From contig NC_089228.1 in NCBI RefSeq assembly GCF_963924675.1, positions 92,720,894 to 92,784,893 of the forward strand: 64,000 nt of DNA, written 5' to 3'. The notes under the pieces were generated by a model. It had not been told where the DNA came from and searched no databases. It saw nothing but the letters and a program-made list of their open reading frames with translations. The DNA is from Phocoena phocoena (lineage: Eukaryota > Chordata > Mammalia > Artiodactyla > Phocoenidae). This document shows, piece by piece, positions 24,010 through 35,812 of this stretch. Positions within the stretch are counted from its first letter, which is position 1. Every line of letters starts with the position of its first letter. Position numbers and translations under genes: made by a program.

Positions 24010-24400
24010 GTGGGTGTATCAGTTGGCATATATATGTAACAAGCCACCCCAGTGTTCAGTGGCTTTAAAACAACAAACATGTATTATTTCTTATGATTCT
24101 GTGAGTCAGCTGGGCTATTCTAGGCTAGCCAGCTTGGCTGTGACTGGTTGGTCCTTGATGGCCTCACTCGTATGTCCAGCTGTAAGGCTGGTTGGGAGAG
24201 GGACTGCTGGTCCCTGCCCCACGTGGTCTCTCATCCTCCAGGAGGCTAGTCTGAGCTTTCGTATTGCGATCTCAGGGCTCCTGGGAGCAGCAAGAGAAGA
24301 TGAACTCCAGCACACAAGTGCTTTTTAACCTCTCCTTGCAGCATCTTTGCTAATTTCCCTGTGGCTAAAGCAAGTCACCCAGTAAGTCCAGATTCAAGGG
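24010..24400. repeat. Ancient interspersed repeat, family not resolved
   Basis: Contains 'aacaagccaccccagtgttc', 'agtggctttaaaacaacaaac', 'tattatttcttatgattctg', 'tgagtcagctgggctattc' and 'gatggcctcactcgtatgtc'. I know this text as a widespread ancient mammalian repeat and it resembles the start of the 6928 block. I do not assign the family. Confidence 0.6.
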
Positions 24401-24409
24401 ATGGGGGAA

Positions 24410-24780
24410 ATGCCAGCTTTAGTTGGTCACATGATGGACAGCGTGTGCCAAGCTCAGGGAGGAGAGAGAACATGACATGTTGGGAAAGTGCAAATAGTCC
24501 AGAGCCACTAGAGCAGAGCAGGTGAGAAGTGTCAAGGGAGGGACCAGATCACCAAGTGTCTTTTCAGAAAGCTCTGCGGAAGAGTTTGCAGTGTATCTTG
24601 AAGACAGGAGAGAGTCCTTGAAAGATTTTAAGCAGGATGTTGACATCATCAATTCCTTATGTAAAAACTCGGTTAATGGCAAATGCCTACGAGCATTTGT
24701 TAGCCTAGGCAATTCAGGAAGGTTTCCAAAGAGACGTCCCAGGGATCATTGGAGAAAACAGACACTACAACTGAGAGGTG
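24410..24780 (-). mobile_element. L2 fragment
   Basis: Antisense L2 text: 'aagtgcaaatagtccagagc', 'gagcaggtgagaagtgtc', 'gaccagatcaccaagtgtc' and 'aaagattttaagcaggatgt' correspond to the L2 3' portion that reads 'gcaaaggccctgaggc ... ttttgagcagaggagtgac'. Decayed. Confidence 0.65.
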
Positions 24781-26669
24781 GTTCCAGGTTGACATGGGCT
24801 TTCTAAACAGTGGAACCAGAAAAGAGGATGGTGAGTCTCCAAAGAAGGGCACAGGCGCTCAGGTCATGTGCAGTGTCTACGTGAAGTCTGCCGGGAGGGC
24901 TCAGAACACATTAAGGGAGTCAGACCTTGCAGGCAATGTTTATTGCATCACTTCCTGGTGGGGTCCTGCCCGCTCCTGTGTACTGGGGTTTCTGAACAAA
25001 TACCTACCGATGGGCTGATTGAAAGACCCATAAAGAAAGTGTCTTTGGCTGACAGGTAATGTTACAACGCCACCGCAGCTGAAGACTCTTCTTTCCAACA
25101 GGTTTCCCTGTGACACCTCAAAATAGGCAGTGTGTTCCAGGGGCCCTCAGACCCTCTAAAAAAAAATCCTTCTTTACCCTGGGATGGGACCAGGGCTCAC
25201 TCGTTAATTTCAAGAAGTGACCTTTTAACTGTGCTATTAAGTGTCACTCTTTAAAAATACTAAAATAGAAATGACTGTTTCATTTCACTAAATTCAACTC
25301 ACTGAGACTGAGAACTTGTGGTTTTCACCTTTCCGTTTGGGACCCAGTTTGTTGTCACCGAAACTGCACGATATTGGGTGGGAGTTGGCAGGGTCCTGTT
25401 CAGGCTTTGGGGTTATAACTCCCATGTGCTAAGTGCTATCTTTTATAGATCAAAAAAAAATGGGGGCAGGGGACACCTAAATGTGCATTAAGCAGATAGT
25501 AATTTGCCTTGTTTTCTTTTAAAATTTCCAGTAAAAAATAGGAAGTACAGAGAGCGTAGACAGGGTGGTGCAGGCTGCTGCGGTGGCCTGAGTTGTGCTC
25601 TTTGCTTTGAGGGCCACCTTCCCTGACCGTGAAGTTGACAGCAAGTAAAAATCAAGGGGATAGAGGAAGACAAGGCAAGGAGGACTAAAAGCCCAGAGCA
25701 TGGACCTCTGGGAGCAGGCGGGCCAATTTTGGAGCTCAGAGTCCTACATTTTCTCCACTTACAGAGTTTTAAAACCAACCTCTGGTGAGGATACTTGATG
25801 GTATTAGCTCTTCATTTTGTGCTCACTGATACAAGTGTTGGGTTAGCTCTGAAATCAATCGAGGGAATGGCTCTGCCCCTTTGGGGCTAGAGGCTTGGCC
25901 CCCGTGTCTGGCAGGGTGATCGCCAGGTACTGCTACTTGGTTGGGGACACATTTTCAGACAAGAGAGGGTGTGAGAAACCCCGATGCTGGGTCAGAGGCT
26001 AAAGGCGTTTGTTTGCTGCTGAGAAACAGCAGGCATTTTAGACATTCTTAGCAGAAAGTCTCAAACAGTTATGTGAAGAACGAGTCGATGTGTGGAAGGG
26101 GACCTCATAATTTAAAATGTCCCTATGTGGTGAGCTTCATTGTCTTGTGAAATGGAAATGAAAACACGGCGTGTTTGGGAGTTCTCAATTCTGCCTATTT
26201 GCTTTACTAGCAGATTACTGCACAAACACTGACTCATTGCATCTGATCTTGAAAGGAAAATACGGTTTGCTGTGTTCCACCTGGTCTGGTTTCCAGCACA
26301 GAGTCTAGAACAGTGGCAGGTGAAGGAGAGAGCCCAGCCATATAGGTAAAGGAAGGTCCAACTCCCGTATTCTTTCTGTACAATAAGAGGTTTTGCGTGA
26401 AATATTAATCAAAATAATATATGTCTCTTTACAAATACTTATTCAATCTGTCCGAGAACATGTAGAGTATAGAGGAGGAAAATAGAATCTTATTTTTGAG
26501 AAGCGGGTGAAGATGCAGGTGTGTGTATGCTGCCACCTGTGTATTATTTCACTGGGTTTTGTCACCTTATTTTCTCACCCACCTGTGCTTTCTGTGGTAC
26601 CTGAAGCAATGTAACCAGGCTAATAAATCCACAAGGGACATGAGTACACAGTTAAAATTAACACTGATC
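24781..26669. other. Single-copy block, 1.9 kb
   Basis: No gene or repeat recognised. A short (A)9 run is at 25450. The region ends at the young L1 insertion site. Confidence 0.4.
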
Positions 26670-26683
26670 AAAACCACCTCCTG

Positions 26684-27820
26684 AAAGACTGCCAACAAAC
26701 ACATGAAAGGATGCTCAACATCACTAATCACTAGAGACATGCAAATCAAAACTACAGTGAAGTAGCAGCTCACACCAGTCAGAATGGCCATCATCAAAAA
26801 ATCTACAAACAGGGCTTCCCTGGTGGCACAGTGGTTGGGAGTCCGCCTGCCGATGCAGGGGACTCGGGTTCGTGCCCTGGTCTGGGAAGATCCCACATGC
26901 CACGGAGCGGCTAGGCCCGTGAGCCATGGCCGCTGAGCCTGCGCGTCCGGAGCCTGTGCTCCGCAACGGGAGAGGCCACAACAGTGAGAGCCCTGTGTAC
27001 AGCCAAAAAAAAAAAAAAATCTACAAACAGTAAATGCTGGAGAGGGTGTGGAGAAAAGGGAACCCTCTTGCACTGTTGGTGGGAATGTAAATTGATACAG
27101 CCACTATGGAGAACAGTATGGAGGTTCCTTAAGAAAACAAAAGTAGAACTACCGTATGACCCAGCAATCCCACTACTGGGCACACACCCTGAGAAAACCG
27201 TAATTCAGAAAGAGTCATGCACCCCAATGTTCATTGCAGCTCTATTTACAATACCAGGACATGGAAGCAACCTAAACTGTCCATTGACAGATGAATGGAT
27301 AAAGAAGAATATATGCAATGGAATATTACTCAGCCATAAAAAGAAATGAAGTTGAGTTATTTGTAGTGAGGTGGATGGACCTAGAGTCTGTCAAACAGAG
27401 TGAAGTCAGTCAAAGAGAAAACAAATACCATATGCTAACACATAAATATGGAATCTAAACAAAAAAAAGATTCTGAAGAACCTAGGGGCAGGACAGGAAT
27501 AAAGATGCAGACGCAGAGAATGGACTTGAGGACACGGGGAGGAGGAAGGGTAAGCTGGGACTAAGTGAGAGAGTGGCATGGACATATATACACTACCAAA
27601 TGTAAAATAGCTAGTGGGAATCAGCCGCATAGCACAGGGAGATCAGCTCGGTGCTTTGTGACCACCTTGAGGGGTGGACTAGGGAGGCTGGGAGGGAGAT
27701 GCAAGAGGGAGGGGATATGGGGATATATGTATATGTATAGCTGATTCACTTTGTTATACAGCAGAAATTAACACACCACTGTAAAGCAATTATACTCCAG
27801 TAAAGATGTTAAAAAAAAAC
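26684..27820 (+). mobile_element. Young L1, 5'-truncated, carrying a nested CHR-1
   Basis: Sense L1 of the artiodactyl type. It encodes the last part of ORF2: the near-continuous '[19 protein letters not shown]' to '[14 protein letters not shown]' stretch lies at about 27036-27145 and continues to the 'TDEWIKK' region near 27285. It is then broken before the ORF2 C-terminus by indels. The 3'UTR runs from 27460 to a short A-run at 27811. Imperfect TSD aaaaccacctcctg (26670) versus aaaacccaccccct (27821). Split at 26813-27018 by a CHR-1. Non-functional because it is truncated to ~0.9 kb of L1. Confidence 0.93.
26813..27018 (+). mobile_element. CHR-1 SINE nested in L1
   Basis: Sense copy from 'ggcttccctggtggcacagt' through the B-box-like 'gggttcgtgcc' to the A tail at 27005-27018. 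The 3' end reads 'gtgtacagcc' before the A tail instead of the usual 'cgtaccgc'. Target duplication atctacaaacag at 26801-26812 and 27019-27030 is L1 sequence, so the SINE postdates the L1. Confidence 0.95.
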
Positions 27821-27834
27821 AAAACCCACCCCCT

Positions 27835-29122
27835 ATACTTTTTGAGAAGTTTTAATAATACGCTGAAGTCTGAGTGAGGGGAACTTTCTTTGAAGCTACC
27901 CTTGATCACCTCCATTATTAATGTACAGAGGCAGTCACGTCAGCTAAGGTCTGACAGATGGTGTGGAGACTGTAATGCCTGCTAAGTATTCTGAGGATCT
28001 TATAACGAGAGAGAGGCTCTCCTGGTTCAGAATACTGTTGCTTCTCCCCCTTTTTAAGTAAACTCTCCTGATATCACAGTAGATCTCTCTCTGTCTCTCT
28101 AACATGCACACACACACGCACACAGACACCTATATCCCTGGTGTGCTCTCCGGAAGGCAACCCAGCTACAGAGCAACCCGACTCCAGAAAGCACGGAAGC
28201 CTTGCATTCAGCTGGCTCTCTAGCCCCAGCTTCTCGGATAAGGGGCATAAAGACATAGCTTACATTAAAGCCCCTCTGATCCACTCTTTTATCTCTTATA
28301 CCGCTCGCATATCTAGATTCTTTGAACCTAACCTTTTCATTGCAGCTGACTCAGAAATGCAGAGTTCTGAAGCCTGTGCATTTACTTATTCCATCTCACT
28401 CTTAGATTTGCTGACCACACTTCATGAAACTGGAAACTGCAAATTAGTTTCCATGATGAAATATGTAGCCGCAGTTGAAAATTGTTTAGCAGAAGCCGTG
28501 TTGATTTTAGGATTAAACTCCTTCCGAGTTCTGCCTCGTGACTTTTTTGTATTGCTGGGAGTCTTTCAGATAGAAGGGGAGGGTCAGGATGGAGAGCAGA
28601 GCTAGGCTTCTATGAAAACCTGTGGCGAAAGGTCATCAGTGGCATGGAGAGAATTTCCAAGGAGCACAATTTGATTTCACCAGTTCCTGCAGACTTGTTT
28701 TTTTCACCGTCTGGACTTCCTCTTCTCCTTTTGGACCTCATCTTTCCCCTCTCCCGAATACCTCAAATCAGTTCATGCGCCTCGGTTGACCTGTGGAGAA
28801 ACAGTCTCATAAAGACATATGAAGCTGATAGGGACCTTGGCCAGGATAGTTGCACTTGGGAAAAGCTCGGGGACCCAAGGATTGAATTTTTTTAATGGTG
28901 GAATTGCAGCTGATCCTGGAGGAGGTCTTCTGGGTGTCATTTTCTCAAACACATTAGGAAGCAAGCAGCTGCCCATCTAATCAACACATGCTATCTGTTC
29001 TGCTGTCTTCGCAATAGCTTTCCATATATAATAACTAACAACAGTCGTTATACTACTCTAAAAACTTTGCATATCAATTTCAAAGCTATGGTGTACTTCA
29101 CCAAATTCCTTTTGTTCCCAGT
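27835..29122. other. Single-copy block, 1.3 kb
   Basis: No repeat recognised except a CT/CA-rich patch at 28083-28128. A 154-codon open frame at 28141-28605 (+) has no recognisable domain, signal peptide or family resemblance, and one such frame is expected by chance in 64 kb. Confidence 0.4.
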
Positions 29123-29642
29123 CTTTTAAATTGTGATAAAATACACACAACAAAATTTCCCATCGTAACTGTGCATCTTTAAGTGTATAGTTCAGTGGTA
29201 TAAGTACATTCACCTGTTGGGAAGCCATCACCGCCATCCAAGAATGCTTTTCATCTTGCAAAATGGAAACTGTATACCACCAAGCACTAACTCTCTATCC
29301 TCCCTCCTCCAAGCCCCTGGCGAGTACCATTCTACCTCTGTCTCTATGAGTTGACTACTGTAGTTACCTCAAACAAGTGGAATCATACAGTATGTGTCTT
29401 CTTAGGACAGGTTGATTTCATTTCTCATAATGCCCTCAAGGTTCATCTGTGTTGGGACATGTGTCAGGATTTTCTCCCTTTTTGAGGCTGGATAATATTC
29501 TGTTGTAAGTGTAGACCACCTTTTTTTTAATCCATTCATCCATTGGTGGACACTTGGGTTGCTTCTACCTGTTGGCTGTTGTGAATGATGCTGCTGTGAA
29601 CATGGGTGTGCAAACATCTGTTCAAGACACTTCACCAGCTCT
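29123..29642 (-). mobile_element. Old L1M 3' region
   Basis: Antisense L1M: 'attgtgataaaatacacaca', 'agtgtatagttcagtggtat', 'cttttcatcttgcaaaatgg', 'aagtggaatcatacagtatg', 'ggctggataatattctgttg', 'ggtggacacttgggttgctt'. These are the standard order of an L1MB/L1MC-age element. It ends near a CHR-1 insertion. Decayed. Confidence 0.88.
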
Positions 29643-29846
29643 TTTTTTTTTTTGCGGTACGCGGGCCTCTCACTGTTGTGGCCTCTCCTGTTGCGGAGCA
29701 CAGGTTCCAGACGCGCAGGCTCAGCGGCCATGGCTCACGGGCCCAGCCGCTCCGCGGCATGTGGGATCCTCCCAGACCGGGGCACGAACCCGTGTCGCCT
29801 GCATCGGCAGGCAGACTCCCAACCACTGCACCACCAGGGAAGCCCC
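29643..29846 (-). mobile_element. CHR-1 SINE
   Basis: Reverse full-length copy: T-tract, 'gcggtacgcgggcctctcac', the GC-rich body, and a head ending 'ccaccagggaagccc'. Target duplication tcaccagctct at 29632-29642 and 29847-29857. It sits at the edge of the old L1M. Confidence 0.95.
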
Positions 29847-29857
29847 TCACCAGCTCT

Positions 29858-30249
29858 CTTTTATGTGCTTGCTGGATACCATTGTTTGAAGAAGACATGC
29901 ACCTACCCTCTTTGAGCCTTTTTCATGATAGAACTAGGTAGACTTTCTGCCCAGTGGTGTTATTCGAAGTATCTTCTCTGCCATCTCTCACCTGATACCT
30001 GAAATGCCACTAATAGCAGTTCAGTCCTCTAGAATTGAGCAAACCTTCCTCTTGTTTTACATTAAAATGCAAATGACCCTGGGACAGAAGCTATAGATAA
30101 CATTTTAGTGCCTTGGTGTGAATTAGTTTAATCAAGTCCTGTCTTAGAAGCTTTATCTGTCCCTCTCCCTTGTTCTTAACTGTTGGCTCCCTGTTGCGTC
30201 TGATTTAATTTGTATTAGACATATATTACTATATTTATAGCCTTGCCTT
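29858..30249. other. Single-copy block
   Basis: Nothing recognised. The 3' part may be the upstream end of the adjoining L2. Confidence 0.35.
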
Positions 30250-30460
30250 ATTACTACAAGCATCACACTGTTAAAAGTGCTCATTTATATTGTACATCTT
30301 CTGATAGATTAGAAGCTTCTTAAGGACAGGACCCTTGTACAATTGATGTTGGTTTTTCAGGCCCTAGTAAACGTTACACAGAGACAGCTCTAAATAAACA
30401 TTCATTCATTTATTCATCAGGCATTTATTGGGTGCCCACTCTGTGTCTGCAGGTGAATCT
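30250..30460 (+). mobile_element. L2 3' end, with an opposing L2/MIR end
   Basis: Reads 'gatagattagaagcttctta', 'aggacaggacccttgtaca' and 'ggccctagtaaacgttacac' as a sense L2 terminus. It runs directly into 'cattcattcatttattcatc' and 'gcatttattgggtgcccac', which is the antisense start of another L2/MIR 3' end. Possibly two ancient insertions tail to tail. Confidence 0.6.
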
Positions 30461-30476
30461 TAAAATTCTGCCTTTC

Positions 30477-30684
30477 GGGGCTTCCCTGGTGGCGCAGTGG
30501 TTGAGAGTCGGCCTGCCGATGCAGAGGACACGGGTTCGTGCCCCGGTCCGGGAAGATCCCACATGCCGCGGAGCGGCTGGGCCCCGTGAGCCATGGCCGC
30601 TGAGCCTGTGCGTCCAGAGCCTGTGCTCCGCAGTGGGAGAGGCCACAACAGTGAGAGGCCCGTGTACCGCAAAAAAAAAAAAAA
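30477..30684 (+). mobile_element. CHR-1 SINE
   Basis: Sense full-length copy with an A tail of about 18 at 30671-30688. TSD aaaattctgcctttc (30462-30476) versus aaaatttctgtctttc (30685-30700) has one indel and one substitution. Its head has 'gagtcggcctgcc' where siblings have 'gagtccgcctgcc'. Confidence 0.95.
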
Positions 30685-30700
30685 AAAATTTCTGTCTTTC

Positions 30701-33360
30701 TAGTTTTGGGTGGCCGAAGAGCAACTCTGTCCACTGTACACTTTTGCAAGATTTTAGAAACCTTCAGATCTGCCTCCCTATATTTTTAGGTGCAGAGACT
30801 TGATCCGGATGGTCACTCAACCTCTCGAATAGTTTTCTGTCACAAATCTACCCACTATTTTGTGCTTCTGTTCAGAAGCAGCATTAATCTAAGGAAGTGT
30901 ACATTCTTCCATTCAAAATTAAGACAGCAAGGCAGGAGACTATGTCCCTTCTGCCTTCTGGGCATGACTTGTACTGTTTTTCTCCCTTTGCTGCTGAGGA
31001 ATGATTCAGTGTACATTCTCAAGCAGCACTGAGAACTTCTGGTGGTTCTAAATCTCAGTATCTCCAATATCAGGCGTGGACATTTTATAAATGCACGCAT
31101 TAACTTAGTCATTGTTAATAGTAATCTCCTTAGAAAGGGGGCTGGGGTTTGATTCCTGTGGTTAGTGTGATGTGTGTTCAGTTGTAACTCTGTACCTCAC
31201 TGTATACTCATAGCCCAGGGATAACATACACTCCCTCACAGTATGTGCCCCTTTATCAGGTAGTGGTTATTACCTTGTATATGAGTTTATTTTCCCCAAA
31301 CTAAATGATTAGGCGCTAGCCTCAGAGTGTGTTAGTTCTCAGTGATGTTACTATCAAGGTTAATAGCAGACAAATTCTCAGTTTGGTGTATATTGTTGTT
31401 CCCGCTGTCATTCTGTGATTATTGCTACAGTTCCCTGTTTGGTAGGTGAACAGAGCTAAATATTCAGTGGTCACTAGATTGAAACAGAAATTGGATAGCT
31501 TTACCAAGAGCATATCCATGTTTCATACGGAACAGAAAAAAACAGGAATAAATGCAATCTCCAGACAATCTTTTAGTCTTCTTTTAGAAAATAGTTTGGC
31601 TTTTTCCCCTATTAGAATTTGGACAGGGTTGTTAGCAGGTAATAAAGTTTAAAGTGAACTGTTCTTAAAAAGTTTTCCCTTCTGGCTCTCTCATATTCCT
31701 ACTTTAATGCAATAGAAATGAAAGTTACAGGAAAGATAATTGCAATATGCCTAAAAACTGAACTACAGTAAATAGCTGTAGTGAATTTATGCCCATAGAA
31801 AGGGAGAATTCAAAACAGATGGCTTTTGGTTAAAGGTATTTCCTGTAACAGATTTCAAGATGAAACTGTCAGCTTAGGAAAGATGATAAAGATAATCTTT
31901 TAAAGCACTGGTGCTGGGATACCTGTTTCGCTCTACCATTCCTCCCTACCCTGAGGACCACTACCATCACCACCACCACCCCCTTAAAGCAACAGTTCTG
32001 ATGGATAAAAACAGACATCGCAATCCAGCACTGGTGATTGGACCATGCGTCCCTCAGGTTTGTGGCTGGGGAACCCATCTCAGCTGAGGAGAAACTGTGA
32101 GTCATGCTAATTCCTGGTCACGTTGCTACATTATCTCCATAAATAATTTGCATCATGGGGTATTTCTGCATGTCTTGTGCATTTTACTGTTATTTTTAGC
32201 CAGGAGTTTTTTTTGTTGTTTTTTTTTTTTACAATAACAATTTTTTTAAATAGACTAATCAAGAAACCCTCCTCCAGAGTCCAGGAAACAAGTGCTGGGA
32301 ATATGTGGAGGTCTGTCTCCTTCCCTCTCCAGACATTTCTCTTTGCCGCTGCTGTTGCTGCTCCTGCCGTTACGTTTTTTAACTTTAGTTCTCTGGAATT
32401 TCCATTGCTTTTTTCCCTTAGGCATCAGACGTGGCTGTTGACGTAATTTGTATCACGAGAGGCTGCACCACAGTGATCTAAAGCGAGCACTGGCTTTTGT
32501 GTAAGGCACTGGCTCTTCTACTCTTAACAAGGAGAACGTTATTGGAGGCTTGAGTTAAGAGATGGAAAGAGCGTTACCTCTTCCATTTGAAAAAATTAGT
32601 CTCTTAGAAGTAATCTCTGCAGTAGCTTTTAGAGGAGTTAGGAAACTACAGAGAAGCAACATAAAAAACCTACCATGTTGCTGTCGCCCGTAAATGTTGG
32701 CATTTGAGTGTTTTCTTCCAGAATATTTTCTATGCATACATATACAAATAAATGGAGGCAGCTTTACAAAAATGGCATCATAATTGGTAGACTCTTCTGA
32801 AGCTTCTTTTCTCACTTTGGAATCTGTTGTGAACGTCTTTCCTTGTTAATAAATGTAGGGTATTGAAAACATCTTTAGCTTCTGAGTTTTTCAGTGCATG
32901 GATTTAAGAGTGAAGATTCTCTGGCTTCACCAATTGCAGGTGCCCTTTCTTCTCCCTCTCATTTTCTCTTTCCTGCTGGGATCCACTGTAGGTCTCTTGC
33001 TCTGCCCTTAACTGTGGTAAGATGAGAAACCTGAATGAGGAGAAGATCTAGGACCCTGCTTGATAGAGAGCTACGCTCTTGGGTTTCCTCCTCCTGGTCA
33101 GGACTTTTGAGAAAGTATTACTCTTCCACCTTGGCCTCCTTAACATAGCTCAGCATGTCTTTTCTTGGAAATTTTACTTTCCCTTAGATTCCCAGTATCT
33201 TCTGTCGACTTTCCCTCAGGGCTGATGACTGATGACCTCACCTGTAGTGGGTTCACTTTCTCCCGTGTCTCTTGGCCTAAACCTAACAGATGCTTCCTTG
33301 TACCTCATTTTGACTCTGTCATGTCCCTTCCCAGTTGTCCAGAGTGACCTCACTCACCTT
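30701..33360. other. Single-copy block, 2.7 kb
   Basis: One of the two longest repeat-poor stretches. No exon recognised. About 32098-32200 is AT-rich with a MEF2-like 'ccataaataatt' and 'tttgcatcat'; a CRE-like 'tgacgtaa' is at 32439. This could be regulatory, by inference only. T-runs lie at 32205-32230. Confidence 0.4.
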
Positions 33361-33369
33361 TCAGATCCC

Positions 33370-33573
33370 TTTTTTTTTTTTGCGGTATGCAGGCCTCTCA
33401 CCGCTGTGGCCTCTCCCGTTGCGGAGCACAGGCTCCGGACGCGCAGGCTCAGTGGCCGTGGCTCACGGACCCAGCCGCTCCGCGGCATGTGGGATCTTCC
33501 CGGACCGGGGCACGAACCCGTGTCCCCTGCATTGGCAGGTGGACTCTCAACCACTGCACCACCAGGGAAGCCC
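33370..33573 (-). mobile_element. CHR-1 SINE
   Basis: Reverse full-length copy with T-tract, 'gcggtatgcaggcctctcac', body and head. Target duplication tcagatccc at 33361-33369 and 33574-33582. Its antisense strand is open in three frames across the element. Confidence 0.95.
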
Positions 33574-33582
33574 TCAGATCCC

Positions 33583-33912
33583 ATTTTGAACTCCTAAGTA
33601 CAGTCCAACACCTCCACTCTTACCTCCAGTTACTTGTCAACTTGTGACCTTTGTCTTGTGGTCAAGTGCAGTGCTCTGCTGACCACTCTTCCCGGTGGGT
33701 TCTACCTCTAAGCCTTGCCTGTCACCTGCATCTGAAACACCATGTCCTCCCAGCTCTTGACTCACAAACCAGTCCCTGCTGGTCTTTCAAAGCCTGGCTG
33801 GGAGTCATCTTGATGGCATCTTCTCTGATGAATTCCACTGGGCCCCAGCCAGTATCTGGAAAGTCATCTGGAGGGAAAAATCTCAAACAGCTGACAGTAC
33901 AGTTTTGTTTTT
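33583..33912. other. Possible L2 relic
   Basis: Pyrimidine-rich text such as 'ctttcaaagcctggctggga' and 'catcttctctgatgaattcc' resembles a sense L2 ('cctcctccatgaagccttcc'), but it is too decayed for a firm call. Confidence 0.35.
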
Positions 33913-34975
33913 TTTTAATTAACAGACTTTAATTTTTTTAGAGCAGTTTTAGGTTTACAGAAAAGTTGATGGGAAAGTACAGAGAGTTCCCACATTCCCT
34001 GCCTTGCCCTTACCCCAAGCACAGTGTCCCCTGTTATTAACCAATATTGATATATTGTTATTAACTGAAGTCAAAGGTTTACAGTTGAGTTCATTCTTTC
34101 TGTTGTACATTCTGTGGGTTTTGACAAAAGTATAATGATATATGGTATCATTGGTATCAATGGTATATGATACTGTACCCACCATTACAGTATCATACAG
34201 AACAGTTTCACCACCCTAAAAATTCCGTGCTCCACCTATTCATGGAGCACAACCCCCTGCCTCCCAACCCCCAAACCCTTAATCTTTATACTGTCATCCT
34301 AGCTTTGCCTTTTCCGGAATGTCAGATAGTTGGACCAATACATACAGTATGTAGTCTTTTTACATTGGCTTCTTTCACTTAGTAATGTACACTTAAGGAT
34401 CCTCCATATCTTTTCGTGGCTTGATAACTCACTTCTTCTTATCGCTGAATGATATTCCGTTGCACGGATTGCTACAGTTTATGCATTCACCTACTGAAGG
34501 GCATCTTGGTTGCTTCCAGGTTTTGGCAGTTATTAATAAAGCTGCTGTAAACATCCACTTAAAAGTTTTTATATGGACATAAGTTTTCACCTCCTCTGGG
34601 TAAATACCATGGAGTGTGATTGCTGGATCACGTGGTAAGAGTATGTTTCATCTTGTAAGGAACTGCCAGACTCTCCACCCAAGTGGCTGTACCATTTTGC
34701 GTTCCCTTCAGCAGTGAGTGAGAGTTCCTGTTGCTTCACGTCCTCACCAGCATTTAGTGGTGTTAGCGTTCGGGATTTTGGTCATTCTGGTAGGTGAGTA
34801 GTGGTATCTCATTGTTTTAACTTGAAGTTGCCTAATGACATGTGATTTGGAGCATCTCTTCATGTACTTATTTTGCCACCTACAGATCTTTTGTAGTAAG
34901 GCGTCTGTTCAGGTTTTTGGCCTATTTTTGTAGCTGGATTGTCTATTTTCTAATAGTATCATTTTTCCTATAGCT
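33913..34975 (-). mobile_element. Old L1M 3' region, about 1 kb
   Basis: Antisense L1M beginning at its 3' end: 'ttagagcagttttaggttta', 'agtacagagagttcccacat', 'gttgtacattctgtgggttt', 'agtatcatacagaacagttt', 'tggcttctttcacttagtaa', 'catcttggttgcttccaggt', 'ttgctggatcacgtggtaag', 'agtggctgtaccattttgcg'. The order is that of an L1MB/L1MC element running into decayed ORF2. Highly diverged; no usable frame. Confidence 0.92.
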
Positions 34976-35384
34976 TTATTTTTGTGGTTATTTCTTCGTT
35001 AGATCAGGCTGGTTCTTAGACTGCTCGTTAGATTGTGTGCTACTTGAAGGCATGCTCTCCTTCCTTGATAAACCCCTGTGTCTCCCACAGTGATGTTCAC
35101 TTCTGAGTCCTCCTGAATGTGAGGTTATCTACCTCTTTATGTATCCAGGACGCTTCTTTGTTATAATATCCAAGACAAGAGCAAGAATCAAGAATGTAGC
35201 ATAACATGGATCACCGTGTTTAGGTCCATTTCTGAATCTGGTGTTAAGTTTCAGAAATTCCTTGGTCCCTTTGCATTAATTCCTAAATTTGACTCTATGC
35301 TTTAAATTTTTTAATAGCATATTTTTAAAATGTTGTTTCTGATGCCTGTTTAATTTTCCCTACTGACTGCAAAAGTCTTTTGTT
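34976..35384. other. Single-copy or L2-like block
   Basis: Around 35020-35110, 'gttagattgtgtgctacttg' followed by 'ctgtgtctcccacagtg' resembles the L2 tail that reads 'agactgtgagctcc ... tatccccag'. The rest is AT-rich and unassigned. Confidence 0.4.
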
Positions 35385-35812
35385 TTAAATAGGGGTATAG
35401 TTGATTTACAATGTTGTGTTAGTTTCTGCTGTACAAAGAAATGAATCAGCTATATGTATACATACATCCCCTCCCTCTTGGGCCTCCCTCCCATGCACCC
35501 CCCGCCCCCAATCCCACCCATCTAGGTCACCACAGAGTATGGAGCTGAGCTATACAGCAGGTTCCCACTAGCTATATTTATGGTAGTTATAAATATGTCA
35601 ATCCCAGTCTCCCAAGTCATCACCCCCCCCTCCCGTGTCCACACGTCTGTTTTCTGCATCTGCCCTGCAAATAAGTTCATCTGTACCATTTTTCTAGGTT
35701 CCACATACATACGTTAATATACAATGTTTGTTTTTCTCTTTCTGACGTACTTCATTCTGTATGACAGACTCTAGGTCCAACCATGTCTCTACATATGAGC
35801 CAATTTTGTTCC
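35385..35812 (-). mobile_element. L1 3' end A (reverse)
   Basis: Artiodactyl-type L1 3'UTR in reverse: 'ggtatagttgatttacaatg', 'gttagtttctgctgtac', 'ggttcccactagctatattt', then the end of ORF2 complement ('gactctaggtccaaccatgt') at 35768. It abuts a second L1 3' end in the same orientation. Confidence 0.9.

Noticed and set aside
26813..26915. tRNA-gene-like A/B box sequences in SINE heads
   Set aside because: They are the tRNA-derived heads of CHR SINEs, not tRNA genes: there is no cloverleaf with acceptor stem or proper 3' end, and the same sequence recurs in all copies.
28141..28605. 154-codon open frame outside any recognised repeat
   Set aside because: About one frame of this length is expected by chance in 64 kb, and it shows no domain, signal peptide or known motif.
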